Positions 7,926-18,551 of a stretch of DNA of 64,000 nucleotides are shown in pieces. Each line of letters opens with the position of its first letter. Within the stretch, counting starts at the first letter, position 1. The DNA lies in assembly GCF_011305995.1 (NCBI RefSeq), contig NZ_CP049910.1, positions 3,038,001 to 3,102,000 of the forward strand. The letters run 5' to 3'. Below the pieces are notes generated by a model. That model saw only the letters and a program-made list of their open reading frames with translations. It was not told the DNA's origin and searched no databases. Made by a program: the position numbers and the translations under genes. Source of the DNA: Diaphorobacter sp. HDW4A. GTDB lineage: Bacteria > Pseudomonadota > Gammaproteobacteria > Burkholderiales > Burkholderiaceae_C.

Positions 7926-8576
7926 GAGCTCAAGGGGAGATTCGATCAAGAAATCTGCACCCCAGTCGCGCGGATTGGCTCCATCACCCAGGTAGCCGTA
8001 GGCTGCGGCGACCGTCAACATGCCAGCCGCCTTGCCGCCGATGATGTCGCGCTCGTCGTCGCCAACGTAGATGCACTGCGCCGGATCGACCTGGATTCGT
8101 TTCGCCGCCTCGAGCAAGGGAGCTGGATGCGGCTTGGAATGTGGGGTCGTATCGCCGCTTACCACCGCGCCAGCCGAGGCGAATAGCGGCATGCGTTCCA
8201 CGATCAGCGAGGTGAAGCGGGTCGCCTTGTTCGTCACCACGCCCCAAGGCATGGAGCGTGCGACCAGTGCATCCACCAATTGAGGAACACCCTCGAACTG
8301 AAAGGTGCTTTCATGGATGCGGGCTTCGTAGTTGTTAAAAAACTCTTCCCGCAATGCCGAAAAGTCGGGGTGTTCCGGCGTCATGTCGAAACCGACCTTG
8401 AGCATGCCTCGCGCACCGGCGCCTGCCATGTGGCGATAGGCGTCGATCGGCAACGAGGGCATGCCGCGCGCCACGCGCAGCATGTCGGCTGCAGCGCCAA
8501 GGTCGGGGGCGCTGTCGATCAGGGTTCCGTCGAGATCGAACAGGACAGCTCGGACGTTCTTCGTCAATTCACTCAT
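7902..8576 (-). CDS. gph: Phosphoglycolate phosphatase (HAD family)
   Basis: A 224-aa HAD hydrolase that removes the phosphate from 2-phosphoglycolate formed during DNA repair or oxygenase reactions. Motif I is FDLDGTLIDSAPD near residue 13, motif II is the VVTNK stretch, the conserved Lys lies in SKPHP, and motif III is YVGDDERDI. The start at 8576 is chosen because the domain begins right after MSELTKNVRAVLF. An upstream ATG at 8618 would overlap ubiG. It follows ubiG by 13 nt, and this ubiG-gph pairing is common in proteobacteria. Confidence 0.9.
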   Translation of the reverse strand: MSELTKNVRAVLFDLDGTLIDSAPDLGAAADMLRVARGMPSLPIDAYRHMAGAGARGMLKVGFDMTPEHPDFSALREEFFNNYEARIHESTFQFEGVPQLVDALVARSMPWGVVTNKATRFTSLIVERMPLFASAGAVVSGDTTPHSKPHPAPLLEAAKRIQVDPAQCIYVGDDERDIIGGKAAGMLTVAAAYGYLGDGANPRDWGADFLIESPLELLKFLNTD

Positions 8577-8589
8577 CTCGGGTGGTCCA

Positions 8590-9306
8590 TCAGTTCTCAA
8601 TGGGGCGACGGGTGGCAAACATATAGTTCACGCTGGTGTCGTCGTTGAGCCAATACCGGTTGCTCAGCGGATTGAACTGCAGGCCACGGGTCTGCAGCAC
8701 GTCCAGTCCGGCAACCCGACAGGCCATGGCCAGTTCGCTCGGGCGGATCATCTTGGCGTATTCATGCGTGCCCTTGGGGATCATCTTGAGCAGGTATTCC
8801 GCACCGACAATGGCCAGCATGAATGCCTTGGCGTTGCGGTTGATCGTCGAGAAGAAGACCCAACCACCCGGTTTGACGAGTTTGGCGCAGGCTGCGACGA
8901 CCGAGCCCGGATCGGGCACATGTTCGAGCATCTCCATGCAGGTCACGGTATCGAATGCGCCGGGCTGCTCCTCGGCCAACGCCTCGACCGCTACTTCGCG
9001 GTACTGAATATCGGGCGTTTCGGTCTCGAGCGCATGCAGTTGCGCCACACGCAGCGCCTTGGCGGCCAGATCGACGCCGAGCACCTGAGCACCGCGTCTT
9101 GCCATCGAGTCCGCCAGAATGCCGCCACCGCAGCCGACGTCCAGCACCCGTTGGCCGCGCAGGGGCGAAATCTGGTCAATCCAGTCCAAGCGCAGAGGGT
9201 TGATCTGGTGCAGCGGGCGGAACTCGCTTTCTGGATCCCACCAACGATGGGCCAGTTCGGAAAATTTGGCCAGTTCGGCCGGATCGGCGTTCACGGATTC
9301 AGTCAT
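8590..9306 (-). CDS. ubiG: Ubiquinone biosynthesis O-methyltransferase
   Basis: A 238-aa SAM-dependent methyltransferase that carries out both O-methylations in ubiquinone synthesis. The SAM site is VLDVGCGGGILADSMA near 55-70, followed by the acidic end of strand 2 (GVDLA) and the CMEMLEHVPDP motif typical of UbiG. The start at 9306 has GGGGAA at proper distance and gives the usual MTESVNADPAELAKF beginning. An upstream in-frame ATG at 9354 is unlikely. Forms a unit with gph. Confidence 0.93.
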   Translation of the reverse strand: MTESVNADPAELAKFSELAHRWWDPESEFRPLHQINPLRLDWIDQISPLRGQRVLDVGCGGGILADSMARRGAQVLGVDLAAKALRVAQLHALETETPDIQYREVAVEALAEEQPGAFDTVTCMEMLEHVPDPGSVVAACAKLVKPGGWVFFSTINRNAKAFMLAIVGAEYLLKMIPKGTHEYAKMIRPSELAMACRVAGLDVLQTRGLQFNPLSNRYWLNDDTSVNYMFATRRPIEN

Positions 9307-9374
9307 GCGGTGATTTTCCCCGATTCGCGGGTCATCGAGAGCATCAACCTGCATCCCGAAAGGCGAACGGCCAT

Positions 9375-9402
9375 GAAAAAAGCCCCTCGAGAGGGGCTTT
9401 TC
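9375..9402 (-). terminator. Rho-independent terminator after the ompA-like gene
   Basis: AAAAGCCCCTCTCGAGGGGC followed by T6 on the minus strand, 17 bp after the ompA stop. It is nearly symmetrical, so it may also act from the other side. Confidence 0.85.
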
Positions 9403-9418
9403 ATCGCAATCGCAAGGA

Positions 9419-10087
9419 TTACTTGGCGGCTTGTGTGCCCACCACTTCGATTTCCACGCGACGGTTCTTGGCGCGGCCAGCTGCAGTCTTGTTGTCTGCG
9501 ACTGGTTGCTTTTCGCCCTTGCCTTCGGTGTAAACGCGGTTCTTTTCGATGCCCTTGGACACCAAGTAAGCCTTCACAGCTTCAGCGCGGCGAACCGACA
9601 GCTTCTGGTTGTAAGCATCGGAACCGATGGAGTCGGTGTGACCCACAGCGATGATGACTTCCAGGTTGATGTTCTTGACCTTGGAGACCAGATCATCCAG
9701 CTTGGCCTTGCCTTCTGGCTTCAGGACAGACTTGTCGAAGTCGAAGAACGCGTCAGCAGCGTAAGTAACCTTGTTGGAAATTGCTGCAGGTGCTGGTGCA
9801 GGAGCAGCAGGCTTGGCTTCAGCAGGTGCTGGTGCGGGAGCGACAGCCGGAGCAGCAACCGCAGCCTTTTGCAGAGCGCCATCGCAGCCTTCGGCAGCGG
9901 TAGCAGGCGTCCAGTTGGCATCACGCCAGCACAGTTCGTTGGTACCGTTCTTCCAGACCAACTCACCAGTGCCGTTTTGCCAATTGTCGACGACGTTGCC
10001 GCCATCAGCTGCCTTGATTTGAGCGCCAGCAGATGTAGCGAGCACGGCAGAGGCCAACAACATCGCCACTTTGTTCAGTTTCTTCAT
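9419..10087 (-). CDS. ompA: OmpA-family outer membrane protein
   Basis: A 222-aa exported protein. The signal peptide (MKKLNKVAMLLASAVLATSAGAQ) is cleaved after about residue 22. A short Trp-rich stretch with two Cys (LCWRDANW and EGCDG) follows, then an Ala-Pro-rich hinge (about 85-115), and a C-terminal OmpA/MotB peptidoglycan-binding domain with FFDFDKSVLKP, GHTDSIGSDAYNQKLS and NRRVEI. There is no eight-stranded barrel, so it is the short Comamonadaceae type that ties the outer membrane to peptidoglycan. AGGAGA precedes the ATG at 10087. The gene has its own terminator and stands divergent from gyrA. Confidence 0.92.
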   Translation of the reverse strand: MKKLNKVAMLLASAVLATSAGAQIKAADGGNVVDNWQNGTGELVWKNGTNELCWRDANWTPATAAEGCDGALQKAAVAAPAVAPAPAPAEAKPAAPAPAPAAISNKVTYAADAFFDFDKSVLKPEGKAKLDDLVSKVKNINLEVIIAVGHTDSIGSDAYNQKLSVRRAEAVKAYLVSKGIEKNRVYTEGKGEKQPVADNKTAAGRAKNRRVEIEVVGTQAAK

Positions 10088-10312
10088 GGTTCTCCTCTTG
10101 GGGAAAAAGCCGCAGCCGCGCTGCGAATCAGGGACGTCGTCAGTGACCATCACTAAGAACGTTGGAAACGATTGTGCCATACGTAACATCGTCCGGTCTG
10201 CACCTGAGGGTCATGAACGGTAGGACAAAAGCGCAATACCCGAAGAATTGTTGCCAGCGCGCAACATGACGTTGGACCTAAAATGGCGACTTCCGCAGTC
10301 ATTCCAGTTGTC

Positions 10313-13006
10313 ATGACCCAGTTTGCCAAAGAAACTTTGCCCATCAGCCTCGAAGAGGAGATGCGCCGCAGTTACCTTGATTACGCGATGAGCGTGATCG
10401 TGGGCCGCGCCCTCCCCGACGCACGCGATGGCCTGAAGCCAGTACATAGGCGAGTTCTGTATGCCATGCACGAGCTCAATAATGACTGGAACCGTCCATA
10501 CAAGAAGTCCGCCCGTATCGTGGGTGACGTGATCGGCAAATATCACCCTCATGGTGACATTGCTGTTTACGACACCATCGTGCGCATGGCGCAGAACTTC
10601 TCCTTGCGTCATATGTTGGTGGACGGTCAGGGCAACTTCGGTTCGGTGGACGGCGACAGCGCCGCCGCCATGCGATACACCGAAATCCGCCTGTCGAAAA
10701 TCGCCCACGAAATGCTGGCCGACATCGACAAGGAAACCGTCGATTTCGGTCCCAATTACGATGGCAGCGAGCAGGAGCCTCTGGTACTGCCCAGCCGACT
10801 GCCCAATCTGCTGGTCAATGGCTCGGCTGGTATCGCTGTGGGCATGGCGACGAACATTCCGCCGCACAACCTCAACGAGGTGGTGGATGCCTGCCTGCAC
10901 ATGCTGCGCAACCCGGATGCGACGATCGACGAGCTCATGGAGATCGTTCCCGCGCCGGACTTCCCCACCGCCGGCATCATCTATGGCATCAACGGTGTGA
11001 AAGAAGGTTATCGCACTGGTCGTGGCCGCGTCGTCATGCGTGCCAAGTGCCATTTCGAGGACATCGACAAGGGTCAGCGCCAGTCGATCATCGTCGACGA
11101 GCTGCCCTACCAGGTCAACAAGAAGACGCTGCAGGAGCGCATGGCCGAGCTGGTGCACGAGAAGAAGATCGAAGGCATCAGCCACATTCAGGACGAGTCC
11201 GACAAGTCGGGCATGCGTCTTGTGATCGAACTCAAGCGCGGTGAAGTGCCCGAGGTGGTGCTGAACAATCTGTACAAGCAGACGCAGCTTCAAGACACCT
11301 TCGGCATGAACATGGTCGCGCTGATCGATGGCCAGCCCAAGCTGTGCAATCTGCGCGAACTGATTCAGGTGTTCCTGCAGCACCGCCGCGAGGTGGTCAC
11401 ACGTCGCACTGTATTCGAGCTGCGCAAGGCCCGCGATCGCGGCCACGTGCTCGAAGGCCTGGCGGTTGCGCTCGCGAACATCGATGACTTCATCCGCATC
11501 ATCCGCGAATCGCCCACTCCACCGGTCGCCAAGTCAGAGCTGATGGCTCGCTCGTGGGACAGCTCGCTGGTGCGCGAAATGCTCACCCGCACCCGCGAAG
11601 ACGGCGGCGTGATCAGCGCTGACGACTACCGCCCAGAAGGCCTTGAGCACGAGTTCGGCATGCAGTCCGATGGCCTGTACCGTCTCTCCGAAACACAGGC
11701 CCAGGAGATCCTGCAGATGCGTCTGCAGCGCCTGACCGGTCTGGAGCAGGACAAGATCGTCGCCGAGTACAAGGAAGTCATGGCGGTGATCGAAGACCTG
11801 CTGGATATTCTGGCCAAGCCCGAGCGCGTCTCCGTCATCATCGGCGAAGAACTCACCGTCGTGAAGACCGAGTTCGGCCAGACCAAGCTCGGCGCACGTC
11901 GCACCGAGGTTGAACACAGCGCGCAGGACCTCTCCACAGAAGACTTGATCACGCCCACCGACATGGTGGTAACGCTCTCGCACTCCGGCTACATCAAGAG
12001 CCAGCCGCTGTCGGAATACCGCTCGCAAAAACGTGGCGGTCGCGGCAAGCAGGCCACAGCGACCAAGGAAGACGACTGGATCGACCAGCTCTTCATCGCC
12101 AACACGCACGACTATCTGCTGTGCTTCTCGAACAAGGGCCGCCTGTACTGGCTCAAGGTCTGGGAAGTGCCCGCCGGTTCGCGCGGTTCGCGCGGTCGCC
12201 CCATCGTCAACATGTTCCCGCTGCAAGACGACGAGAAGATCAACGTGGTGCTGCCGCTGACCGGCGAATACCGCAGCTTTCCGGCCGATCACTACGTGTT
12301 CATGGCGACCAGCATGGGCACGGTGAAGAAGACGGCGCTCGACGACTTCAGCAACCCGCGCAAGGCCGGCATCATCGCCGTGGGCTTGGACGAGGGCGAC
12401 TTCCTGATCGGCGCGGCACTCACAGACGGCAAGCACGACGTGATGTTGTTCAGCGACGGTGGCAAGGCTGTGCGCTTCGATGAGAACGATGTGCGTCCGA
12501 TGGGCCGTCTGGCACGCGGCGTGCGCGGCATGAACATCGACGAGACGCAAAGCGTGATCGCGATGCTCGTGGCAGATGCAGAGTCAACTGCCGAATCGAT
12601 CGAAGGTGGCGAAGCCAACACCAGCGCGCAAAGCGTGTTGACCGCCACTGAAAACGGCTACGGCAAGCGCACACACATCAGCGAATACACCCGCCATGGT
12701 CGCGGCACCAAGGGCATGATCGCGATCCAGCAGACCGAGCGCAATGGCAAAGTGGTTGCGGCAACGTTGGTGAGCACCGACGACCAGATCATGCTGATCA
12801 CTGACACTGGCGTTCTGGTGCGCACCCGCGTGGGCGAAATCCGCGAGATGGGACGCGCAACGCAAGGCGTCACCTTGATTTCGCTGGATGATGGAGCCAA
12901 GCTGAGCGGCTTGCAGCGCATCGTCGAAAACGACGCGAATGCGGCAGAGGGCGGCGACGTCGAAAATGGAGCAGAAGGTGACGAAGGCACCGCCAGCGAC
13001 GCTTGA
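10313..13006 (+). CDS. gyrA: DNA gyrase subunit A
   Basis: An 897-aa type II topoisomerase subunit that with GyrB introduces negative supercoils. The breakage-reunion domain has the catalytic Tyr122 (AAMRYTEIR), and the C-terminal wrapping domain has a GyrA box (QKRGGRGK) near 575 and ends in an acidic tail. The start at 10313 makes Tyr122 and the quinolone pocket fall exactly on E. coli numbers, although an in-frame ATG lies at 10283. In the quinolone-resistance-determining region codon 83 (10559-10561) is ATT, Ile, where Ser or Thr is usual; Asp87 is unchanged. A stretch rich in Glu, Ser and Ala near 760-780 is an insertion in the C-terminal domain. Confidence 0.97.
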   Translation: MTQFAKETLPISLEEEMRRSYLDYAMSVIVGRALPDARDGLKPVHRRVLYAMHELNNDWNRPYKKSARIVGDVIGKYHPHGDIAVYDTIVRMAQNFSLRHMLVDGQGNFGSVDGDSAAAMRYTEIRLSKIAHEMLADIDKETVDFGPNYDGSEQEPLVLPSRLPNLLVNGSAGIAVGMATNIPPHNLNEVVDACLHMLRNPDATIDELMEIVPAPDFPTAGIIYGINGVKEGYRTGRGRVVMRAKCHFEDIDKGQRQSIIVDELPYQVNKKTLQERMAELVHEKKIEGISHIQDESDKSGMRLVIELKRGEVPEVVLNNLYKQTQLQDTFGMNMVALIDGQPKLCNLRELIQVFLQHRREVVTRRTVFELRKARDRGHVLEGLAVALANIDDFIRIIRESPTPPVAKSELMARSWDSSLVREMLTRTREDGGVISADDYRPEGLEHEFGMQSDGLYRLSETQAQEILQMRLQRLTGLEQDKIVAEYKEVMAVIEDLLDILAKPERVSVIIGEELTVVKTEFGQTKLGARRTEVEHSAQDLSTEDLITPTDMVVTLSHSGYIKSQPLSEYRSQKRGGRGKQATATKEDDWIDQLFIANTHDYLLCFSNKGRLYWLKVWEVPAGSRGSRGRPIVNMFPLQDDEKINVVLPLTGEYRSFPADHYVFMATSMGTVKKTALDDFSNPRKAGIIAVGLDEGDFLIGAALTDGKHDVMLFSDGGKAVRFDENDVRPMGRLARGVRGMNIDETQSVIAMLVADAESTAESIEGGEANTSAQSVLTATENGYGKRTHISEYTRHGRGTKGMIAIQQTERNGKVVAATLVSTDDQIMLITDTGVLVRTRVGEIREMGRATQGVTLISLDDGAKLSGLQRIVENDANAAEGGDVENGAEGDEGTASDA

Positions 13007-13061
13007 TGCCCCCATGTGGTGAGCGGGCTCGCGCAAGCAACCCGCTGTCCGCAGCAACACG

Positions 13062-13099
13062 GCATCCTTCGCGCCGACAATCAGTCACGCGAAGGATGC
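13062..13099. repeat. Perfect 12-bp inverted repeat downstream of gyrA
   Basis: GCATCCTTCGCG at 13062-13073 and its exact complement at 13088-13099 enclose a 14-nt loop. No T-run follows directly, so it is more likely an RNA stem or protein site than a terminator. Confidence 0.6.
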
Positions 13100-13101
13100 T
13101 T

Positions 13102-13130
13102 GCAGCGAGATGCTGCTTTTTCTTTTTTCA
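13102..13130 (+). terminator. Possible terminator between gyrA and serC
   Basis: GCAGC-GAGAT-GCTGC followed by TTTTTCTTTTTT. The stem is short (5 bp) but the T-rich tail is long. The serC start follows within 12 bp. Confidence 0.5.
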
Positions 13131-13139
13131 GGTTTGATG

Positions 13140-14249
13140 ATGAATCGCCCCTACAACTTTTCTGCCGGTCCTGCCGCCATTCCCGAAGAAGTTCTGAAAA
13201 CAGCGGCCGCCGAGATGCTCGACTGGCACGGCAGTGGCATGAGCGTGATGGAGATGAGCCATCGCGGCAAGGAATTCATCTCGATCTGCGAAAAGGCGGA
13301 ATCCGATTTCCGCGAACTCATGGCAGTGCCCAAGGAGTTCAAGATCCTGTTCATGCAAGGTGGAGGCTTGGCAGAAAACGCCATCGTTCCGCTGAACCTC
13401 TCACGCGGCGCGACCGTGGATTTCGTGGTCACCGGTTCGTGGAGCCAGAAGTCGCTCAAGGAAGCGGGCAAGTACGCATCCGAAGTGCACACCGCCGCAT
13501 CGGGCAAGGAAAGCCAATTCACCACCCTGCCCGATCCATCCTCATGGCAATTGAGCCGTGGCGCGAGCTACCTGCACATCTGCAGCAATGAAACCATCGA
13601 CGGTGTGGAATTCCAGCAATTGCCGGACCTGAAGGCACTGGGCAGCGATGCGCCGCTGGTCATCGACTTTTCCTCACACGTGGCTTCGCGTTCGGTGGAC
13701 TGGTCCAAGGTGGGCCTCGCCTTCGGCGGCGCACAAAAGAACCTCGGCCCCGCCGGCCTCACACTCATCGTCGTGCGCGAAGATCTGCTCGGCCACGCCC
13801 TGCCCGCCTGCCCGAGCGCGTTCGACTACAAGGTGGTCGCAGACAACGCGTCCATGTTCAACACCCCGCCGACCTGGGGCATCTACATCGCGGGTCTGAC
13901 TTTCGAATGGCTCAAGAACCAGCGCGAAGGCGATGCCACCGGCGTGGCTGCCATGGAACTGCGCAACATCGCCAAGGCCAAGGCGCTGTACGACTACGTC
14001 GACGCATCGGGCTTCTACGTCAACAAGGTCGCAGCAAACTGCCGCTCGCGCATGAACATTCCGTTCTTTCTGAATGACGAATCGCGCAACGACGCCTTCC
14101 TCGCCGGTGCCAAGGCGCGCGGCCTGTTGCAGCTCAAGGGACACAAGTCCGTGGGCGGCATGCGCGCCAGCCTCTACAACGCCATGCCGATGGCGGGCGT
14201 CGAGGCACTGATCGCCTACATGCGAGAATTTGAACAAAAGCATAGCTGA
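13140..14249 (+). CDS. serC: Phosphoserine aminotransferase
   Basis: A 369-aa class V PLP enzyme of serine synthesis (3-phosphohydroxypyruvate and glutamate to phosphoserine), also used in pyridoxal phosphate synthesis. The start gives [19 protein letters not shown], the standard beginning. Substrate-binding HRGKEF is near 42, and the PLP lysine sits in [12 protein letters not shown] near 200. The C-terminus has [17 protein letters not shown]. Adjacent ATG codons at 13110 and 13137 are not favoured. First gene of the serC-pheA-tyrA-aroA/cmk-rpsA cluster. Confidence 0.95.
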   Translation: MNRPYNFSAGPAAIPEEVLKTAAAEMLDWHGSGMSVMEMSHRGKEFISICEKAESDFRELMAVPKEFKILFMQGGGLAENAIVPLNLSRGATVDFVVTGSWSQKSLKEAGKYASEVHTAASGKESQFTTLPDPSSWQLSRGASYLHICSNETIDGVEFQQLPDLKALGSDAPLVIDFSSHVASRSVDWSKVGLAFGGAQKNLGPAGLTLIVVREDLLGHALPACPSAFDYKVVADNASMFNTPPTWGIYIAGLTFEWLKNQREGDATGVAAMELRNIAKAKALYDYVDASGFYVNKVAANCRSRMNIPFFLNDESRNDAFLAGAKARGLLQLKGHKSVGGMRASLYNAMPMAGVEALIAYMREFEQKHS

Positions 14250-14327
14250 CCGCTGCGCTCCTCCCGCGCACCGCAGCCGATGTACTGAACGCCTTTTTCC
14301 GAACTTCCGAATACCGACCCCGCAACG

Positions 14328-15428
14328 ATGACCACTCCTCAAGCCTCTCCAGATCTCGCCAGCCTGCGTGTGCAGATCGACAACATCGACCAACAACTGC
14401 TCGCCCTGCTGAACCAGCGCGCGTTGGTGGCAGAGCGTGTGGGCGAGGTCAAGAAGCGAGAAGGTTCGGCATTTTTCCGCCCGGATCGCGTGGCACATGT
14501 CATCGAGAAGATCAAGGCCGCCAACCCCGGCCCGCTCAAGCCCACACATGTGGCTGCCATCTGGCGCGAGATCATGTCGGCCTGCCTCGCACTCGAATCA
14601 CCCCAGCGCGTGGCGGTGCTCGGCCCTGCAGGCACCTTCTGCGAAGAAGCAGCGATCCAGTATTTCGGCGGCGCGGCCGACCTGCTCTACTGCAACAGCT
14701 TTGAAGAGGTCTTCCACGCCACCGCCGCAGGCAGCGCGCAATATGGCGTCGTCGGCATCGAAAACTCCACAGAAGGCGTGGTGACCCGCTCGCTCGACAT
14801 GCTGCTGCACACCCCCTGCCACGTGGTGGGCGAAGTGAGCCTGCTGATTCGCCACAACCTGCTGCGCACGACCAATTCCGCCGAGGAAATCGAGGTCATC
14901 GCTGCACACCCGCAGGCGCTGGCGCAGTGTCAGGCGTGGTTGTCCAAGCACCTGCCGCACGCCGAGCGTCGCCCGGTGGAGAGCAATGCCGAAGGCGCAC
15001 GTCTGGCAGCGCTCAACCCCACATGGGCAGGCATCGCCAGCGAGCGCGCCGCGCAACAGTTCGGTCTGCATGTGGTGGCGCACGCGATTCAGGACGAGGC
15101 TTACAACCGCACGCGTTTCGCAGTGATCTGCCTGCCCGGCACGCTGAACACACCGCCGCCGTCGGGCCATGACAGCACCAGCCTGATCATCTCGGTACCC
15201 AACCGTCCGGGCGCCGTGTACGACCTGCTCGCGCCGCTCAAGAAACACAATGTCTCGATGACGAGATTCGAGTCGCGACCCGCCCGTACCGGCAAGTGGG
15301 AGTACTACTTCTATGTGGACATCGAGGGCCACCCCGAACAGTCCAACGTGGCACAAGCACTCGGCGAGCTCCAACAGCTCAGCGCGTTCTACAAGCTGCT
15401 CGGCACCTACCCCACGTCCGCTGCCTGA
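14328..15428 (+). CDS. pheA: Bifunctional chorismate mutase / prephenate dehydratase (P-protein)
   Basis: A 366-aa enzyme that makes phenylpyruvate from chorismate. Residues 1-90 form an AroQ-type chorismate mutase (RVQIDNIDQQLLALLNQRA). About 95-275 is prephenate dehydratase with GPAGTFCEEAA and the substrate-binding TRF in NRTRFAVI. About 285-360 is an ACT domain with the ESRP phenylalanine-binding motif, so feedback inhibition is likely. It follows serC by 78 bp and precedes tyrA by 11 bp. Confidence 0.95.
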   Translation: MTTPQASPDLASLRVQIDNIDQQLLALLNQRALVAERVGEVKKREGSAFFRPDRVAHVIEKIKAANPGPLKPTHVAAIWREIMSACLALESPQRVAVLGPAGTFCEEAAIQYFGGAADLLYCNSFEEVFHATAAGSAQYGVVGIENSTEGVVTRSLDMLLHTPCHVVGEVSLLIRHNLLRTTNSAEEIEVIAAHPQALAQCQAWLSKHLPHAERRPVESNAEGARLAALNPTWAGIASERAAQQFGLHVVAHAIQDEAYNRTRFAVICLPGTLNTPPPSGHDSTSLIISVPNRPGAVYDLLAPLKKHNVSMTRFESRPARTGKWEYYFYVDIEGHPEQSNVAQALGELQQLSAFYKLLGTYPTSAA

Positions 15429-15439
15429 GGTTGACCCGC

Positions 15440-16327
15440 ATGTTCGAACAACTAGGTCTCATCGGCTGTGGCCTCATGGGAGGCTCATTCGCCAAGGCCA
15501 TGAAGCGCGCCGGACTTGTCAATCGCGTGGTCGGTTACAGCAAGTCACCCTCGACCACCGAACGCGCACGCCAACTCGGCGTGATCGATGTGGAAGCTCC
15601 CTCAGCCCTGCTGGCCGTGGCCGGTGCCGATATCGTGCTCGTCGCCGTTCCGGTGGCGGCGACCGAAGCCACCCTCAAGGCCATCAAGCACCTCGTCACG
15701 CCGCAGATGCTGGTGATGGACGTGGGTTCGACCAAGGCCGATGTGGTGCAGGCCGCGCGTGCTTCGCTGCGTGACCAGATCGGCTCCTTCGTCCCCGCTC
15801 ACCCGATTGCGGGCCGCGAAGTCGCGGGCGTGGAGCATTCCGATCCCGATCTCTATACCGGCCGCCAGGTCATCCTCACGCCGACTGAGCGCACGCTGAC
15901 CGCGCAGATCCGCCGCGCCGAAGAACTCTGGACAGCCCTCGGCTGCCGCGTCTCGCACATGTCGCCCGAAGCGCACGATGCCGCATTTGCTGCCGTGAGC
16001 CATCTGCCGCACATGCTCGCGTTCGCGATGATGAACAGCCTGACGAACCAGGAGCGTTCGGACGAGCTGCTTTCGCTCGCTGGCCCCGGATTCCGTGATT
16101 TCACCCGCATCGCCGCGAGCGACCCGAAGATGTGGCGCGACGTGCTGCGCGCCAATCGCGACGAAGTGCTCGCGCAGTCACGTCAGTTCCAGCAGGCGCT
16201 CGCACAGTTCGAGAAGGCCCTGCAGGGCAACGACGATCAGGCGCTCGAAGACCTGATTACCCTCGCCAGCCACACGCGCGCCAACTGGCGCATGGGTGCG
16301 CAGCGCACGCGCAAAGACGACTTGTAA
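15440..16327 (+). CDS. tyrA: Prephenate dehydrogenase
   Basis: A 295-aa oxidoreductase of tyrosine synthesis. The Rossmann dinucleotide site [15 protein letters not shown] lies at 6-20, and [11 protein letters not shown] with GPGFRDFTR form the helical dimerisation domain. The start at 15440 has GAGG 9 nt upstream. No chorismate mutase domain is attached, consistent with PheA supplying prephenate. It ends 7 bp before aroA. Confidence 0.94.
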   Translation: MFEQLGLIGCGLMGGSFAKAMKRAGLVNRVVGYSKSPSTTERARQLGVIDVEAPSALLAVAGADIVLVAVPVAATEATLKAIKHLVTPQMLVMDVGSTKADVVQAARASLRDQIGSFVPAHPIAGREVAGVEHSDPDLYTGRQVILTPTERTLTAQIRRAEELWTALGCRVSHMSPEAHDAAFAAVSHLPHMLAFAMMNSLTNQERSDELLSLAGPGFRDFTRIAASDPKMWRDVLRANRDEVLAQSRQFQQALAQFEKALQGNDDQALEDLITLASHTRANWRMGAQRTRKDDL

Positions 16328-16334
16328 ACCTACG

Positions 16335-18365
16335 ATGTTCACTACCGAGTACCTCGACCTCCCGCCCCTGCAATCCGCGGGCGGAAGCGTGCAACTTCCC
16401 GGCTCCAAGAGCATCTCCAATCGCGTCTTGCTGCTCTCCGCTCTAAGCGAAGGCACGACCGAAGTGCGCGACCTGCTCGCCTCCGACGACACCCGTGTGA
16501 TGCTGGACGCGCTGCGCCAGATCGGCTGTGATGTACAGGAAGGCTTGGGCGACGATGCGGGCACCGTGCGCATTACCGGCCTCGGCACCAAGGCCCCGAC
16601 CTCCCCCGCCAGCCTTTTCCTCGGCAATGCCGGAACGGCCATGCGCCCGCTGACCGCCGCGCTGTCGCTGCTCGGCGGTGAATTCGAACTCAAGGGCGTG
16701 GCGCGCATGCACGAGCGCCCGATCGGCGACCTGATCGACGCGCTGCGCCAGCTTGGCTGCCGGATCGACTATCTCGGCAATGAGGGCTTTCCGCCGCTGC
16801 GTATCCAGCACGGCGACGGCCTGCCGCCGCTCAAGCTCAATGAATCGATCAAGGTGCGCGGCGATGTCTCGAGCCAGTTTTTGACCGCCCTGTTGATGGC
16901 TCTGCCGCTGGTCGCAAAGACGCAGGACATCGTCATCGACGTGGTCGGCGAGCTGATCTCCAAACCCTACATCCACATCACGCTCGAGCTGCTCGCGCGC
17001 TTCGGCATCATCGTCCAACACGACAACTGGCAGCGCTTCACTATCGCGGCGGGCAGCCGCTATGTGTCGCCCGGCGTGCTGCATGTAGAGGCAGACGCCT
17101 CCTCGGCGAGCTACTTCATAGCCCTCGGTGCCATCGCGCCGAGCAGCGAAGGGCAGGACGGTATCCAGGTACTCGGTGTCGGGCAAGATTCCATCCAGGG
17201 CGATATCCGCTTCGTCGAAGCCGCCCGCGCCATGGGGGCCGACATCGAAAGCGGCCCGAACTGGCTCAGAATCCGCCGCGGTGCATGGCCACTCAAGGCC
17301 GTCAACATGGACTGCAACCACATCCCCGACGCGGCCATGACGCTGGCGGTGATGGCACTGTTCGCCGACGGCACGACCACGCTCACCAACATCGCGAGCT
17401 GGCGCGTGAAGGAAACCGACCGCATCGCCGCCATGGCCATCGAAAGCCGCAAGCTCGGCGCGGTCATCGAGGAAGGCCCGGACTACCTGCGCATCACGCC
17501 GCCGGCCACCGCCGCCGACTGGAAGGCCGCCAGCATCCACACCTACGACGACCACCGCGTCGCGATGTGCTTCTCGCTTGCCACCTTCAACCCGGCAAGC
17601 GTACCGGTGCGCATCGAAGACCCCAAGTGCGTCGGCAAGACCTTCCCCGACTATTTCGAGGCGCTTTTCAGCGTCGCGCGCACCGAGCAGAAGCACATTC
17701 CCGTGATCTGCCTCGACGGCCCTACCGCCTCCGGCAAGGGCACGGTGGCGGCAGCTGTCGCCAGGAAGCTCGGTTATCGGTTCTTGGACTCTGGTGCGAT
17801 GTACCGCATCACCGCCTATGCTGCCCTCAAGGCCGGCATGGTCATCGACACCGCCCATGAGGAGCGCATCGCCGCCCTCGCCCGCGAACTGCCGGTGCAT
17901 TTCGAGGGGGGGCGCATCTGGCTCGGCAAGGAGGATGTGAGCGATGCCATCCGCACCGAAGAAGCCGGAATGAACGCTTCCAAGGTCTCGGCGCTGGGGC
18001 AGGTGCGCCTGGCGCTGGTCGATCTGCAGCACAGCTTTCAGAAGCTTCCCGGCCTCGTCGCGGACGGCCGGGACATGGGCACGGTGATCTTCCCCGAGGC
18101 CCCGCTCAAGGTGTTTTTAACGGCATCCGCAGCCTGTCGCGCCGAGCGCCGCCATAAGCAGTTGATTTCTAAAGGGATTTCAGCTAATATCGACATTCTT
18201 CGCGCCGACTTGGAGGCACGCGACGCCCGGGATCAGAACCGGGCAGTGGCGCCCCTCAAGCCTGCGCAGGATGCTCTGGTGCTGGACAACTCTGATCTTT
18301 CCGTCGATGAGGCGGTTGATCAGGTAATTGCCTGGTGGCAGACACGTCAGCCATTTGGCACTTGA
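16335..18365 (+). CDS. aroA-cmk: Fused EPSP synthase / cytidylate kinase
   Basis: A 676-aa fusion. Residues 1 to about 440 are 3-phosphoshikimate 1-carboxyvinyltransferase of the shikimate pathway, with PGSKSISNR at about 18, [11 protein letters not shown] near 95 and the RVKETDR motif near 355. From about 448 a complete CMP/dCMP kinase begins at [14 protein letters not shown] (P-loop) and has [13 protein letters not shown] near 575. The linker is short and the frame unbroken. The fusion is known in Comamonadaceae and relatives. It joins aromatic and pyrimidine nucleotide pathways in one polypeptide and sits directly upstream of rpsA, the usual neighbour of cmk. Confidence 0.95.
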   Translation: MFTTEYLDLPPLQSAGGSVQLPGSKSISNRVLLLSALSEGTTEVRDLLASDDTRVMLDALRQIGCDVQEGLGDDAGTVRITGLGTKAPTSPASLFLGNAGTAMRPLTAALSLLGGEFELKGVARMHERPIGDLIDALRQLGCRIDYLGNEGFPPLRIQHGDGLPPLKLNESIKVRGDVSSQFLTALLMALPLVAKTQDIVIDVVGELISKPYIHITLELLARFGIIVQHDNWQRFTIAAGSRYVSPGVLHVEADASSASYFIALGAIAPSSEGQDGIQVLGVGQDSIQGDIRFVEAARAMGADIESGPNWLRIRRGAWPLKAVNMDCNHIPDAAMTLAVMALFADGTTTLTNIASWRVKETDRIAAMAIESRKLGAVIEEGPDYLRITPPATAADWKAASIHTYDDHRVAMCFSLATFNPASVPVRIEDPKCVGKTFPDYFEALFSVARTEQKHIPVICLDGPTASGKGTVAAAVARKLGYRFLDSGAMYRITAYAALKAGMVIDTAHEERIAALARELPVHFEGGRIWLGKEDVSDAIRTEEAGMNASKVSALGQVRLALVDLQHSFQKLPGLVADGRDMGTVIFPEAPLKVFLTASAACRAERRHKQLISKGISANIDILRADLEARDARDQNRAVAPLKPAQDALVLDNSDLSVDEAVDQVIAWWQTRQPFGT

Positions 18366-18551
18366 TTTTCGGATCAAGCGCCATCAACTGACCCCGCTGG
18401 CCCACACGGTCCCTGTCGCGCTCTGCTGGCGCATCGGCTGTGTGGTTTTTGCAACTCTAACCCCGTGGTTGACTCCACACCCCTCCGCAGGCAGCCATAA
18501 AAACATTCGGCAATAGTGCCAATGGAAACCTGTTTGTGGACAAGGAAATTC

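Noticed and set aside
10211..11446. Long open frame antisense to gyrA
   Set aside because: Antisense frames stay open in high-GC coding DNA. The protein is His/Leu/Val-rich with no family pattern, and gyrA on the other strand is certain.
16443..18032. 529-codon frame antisense to aroA-cmk
   Set aside because: Same codon-bias effect; the sense protein is a well-conserved fusion.
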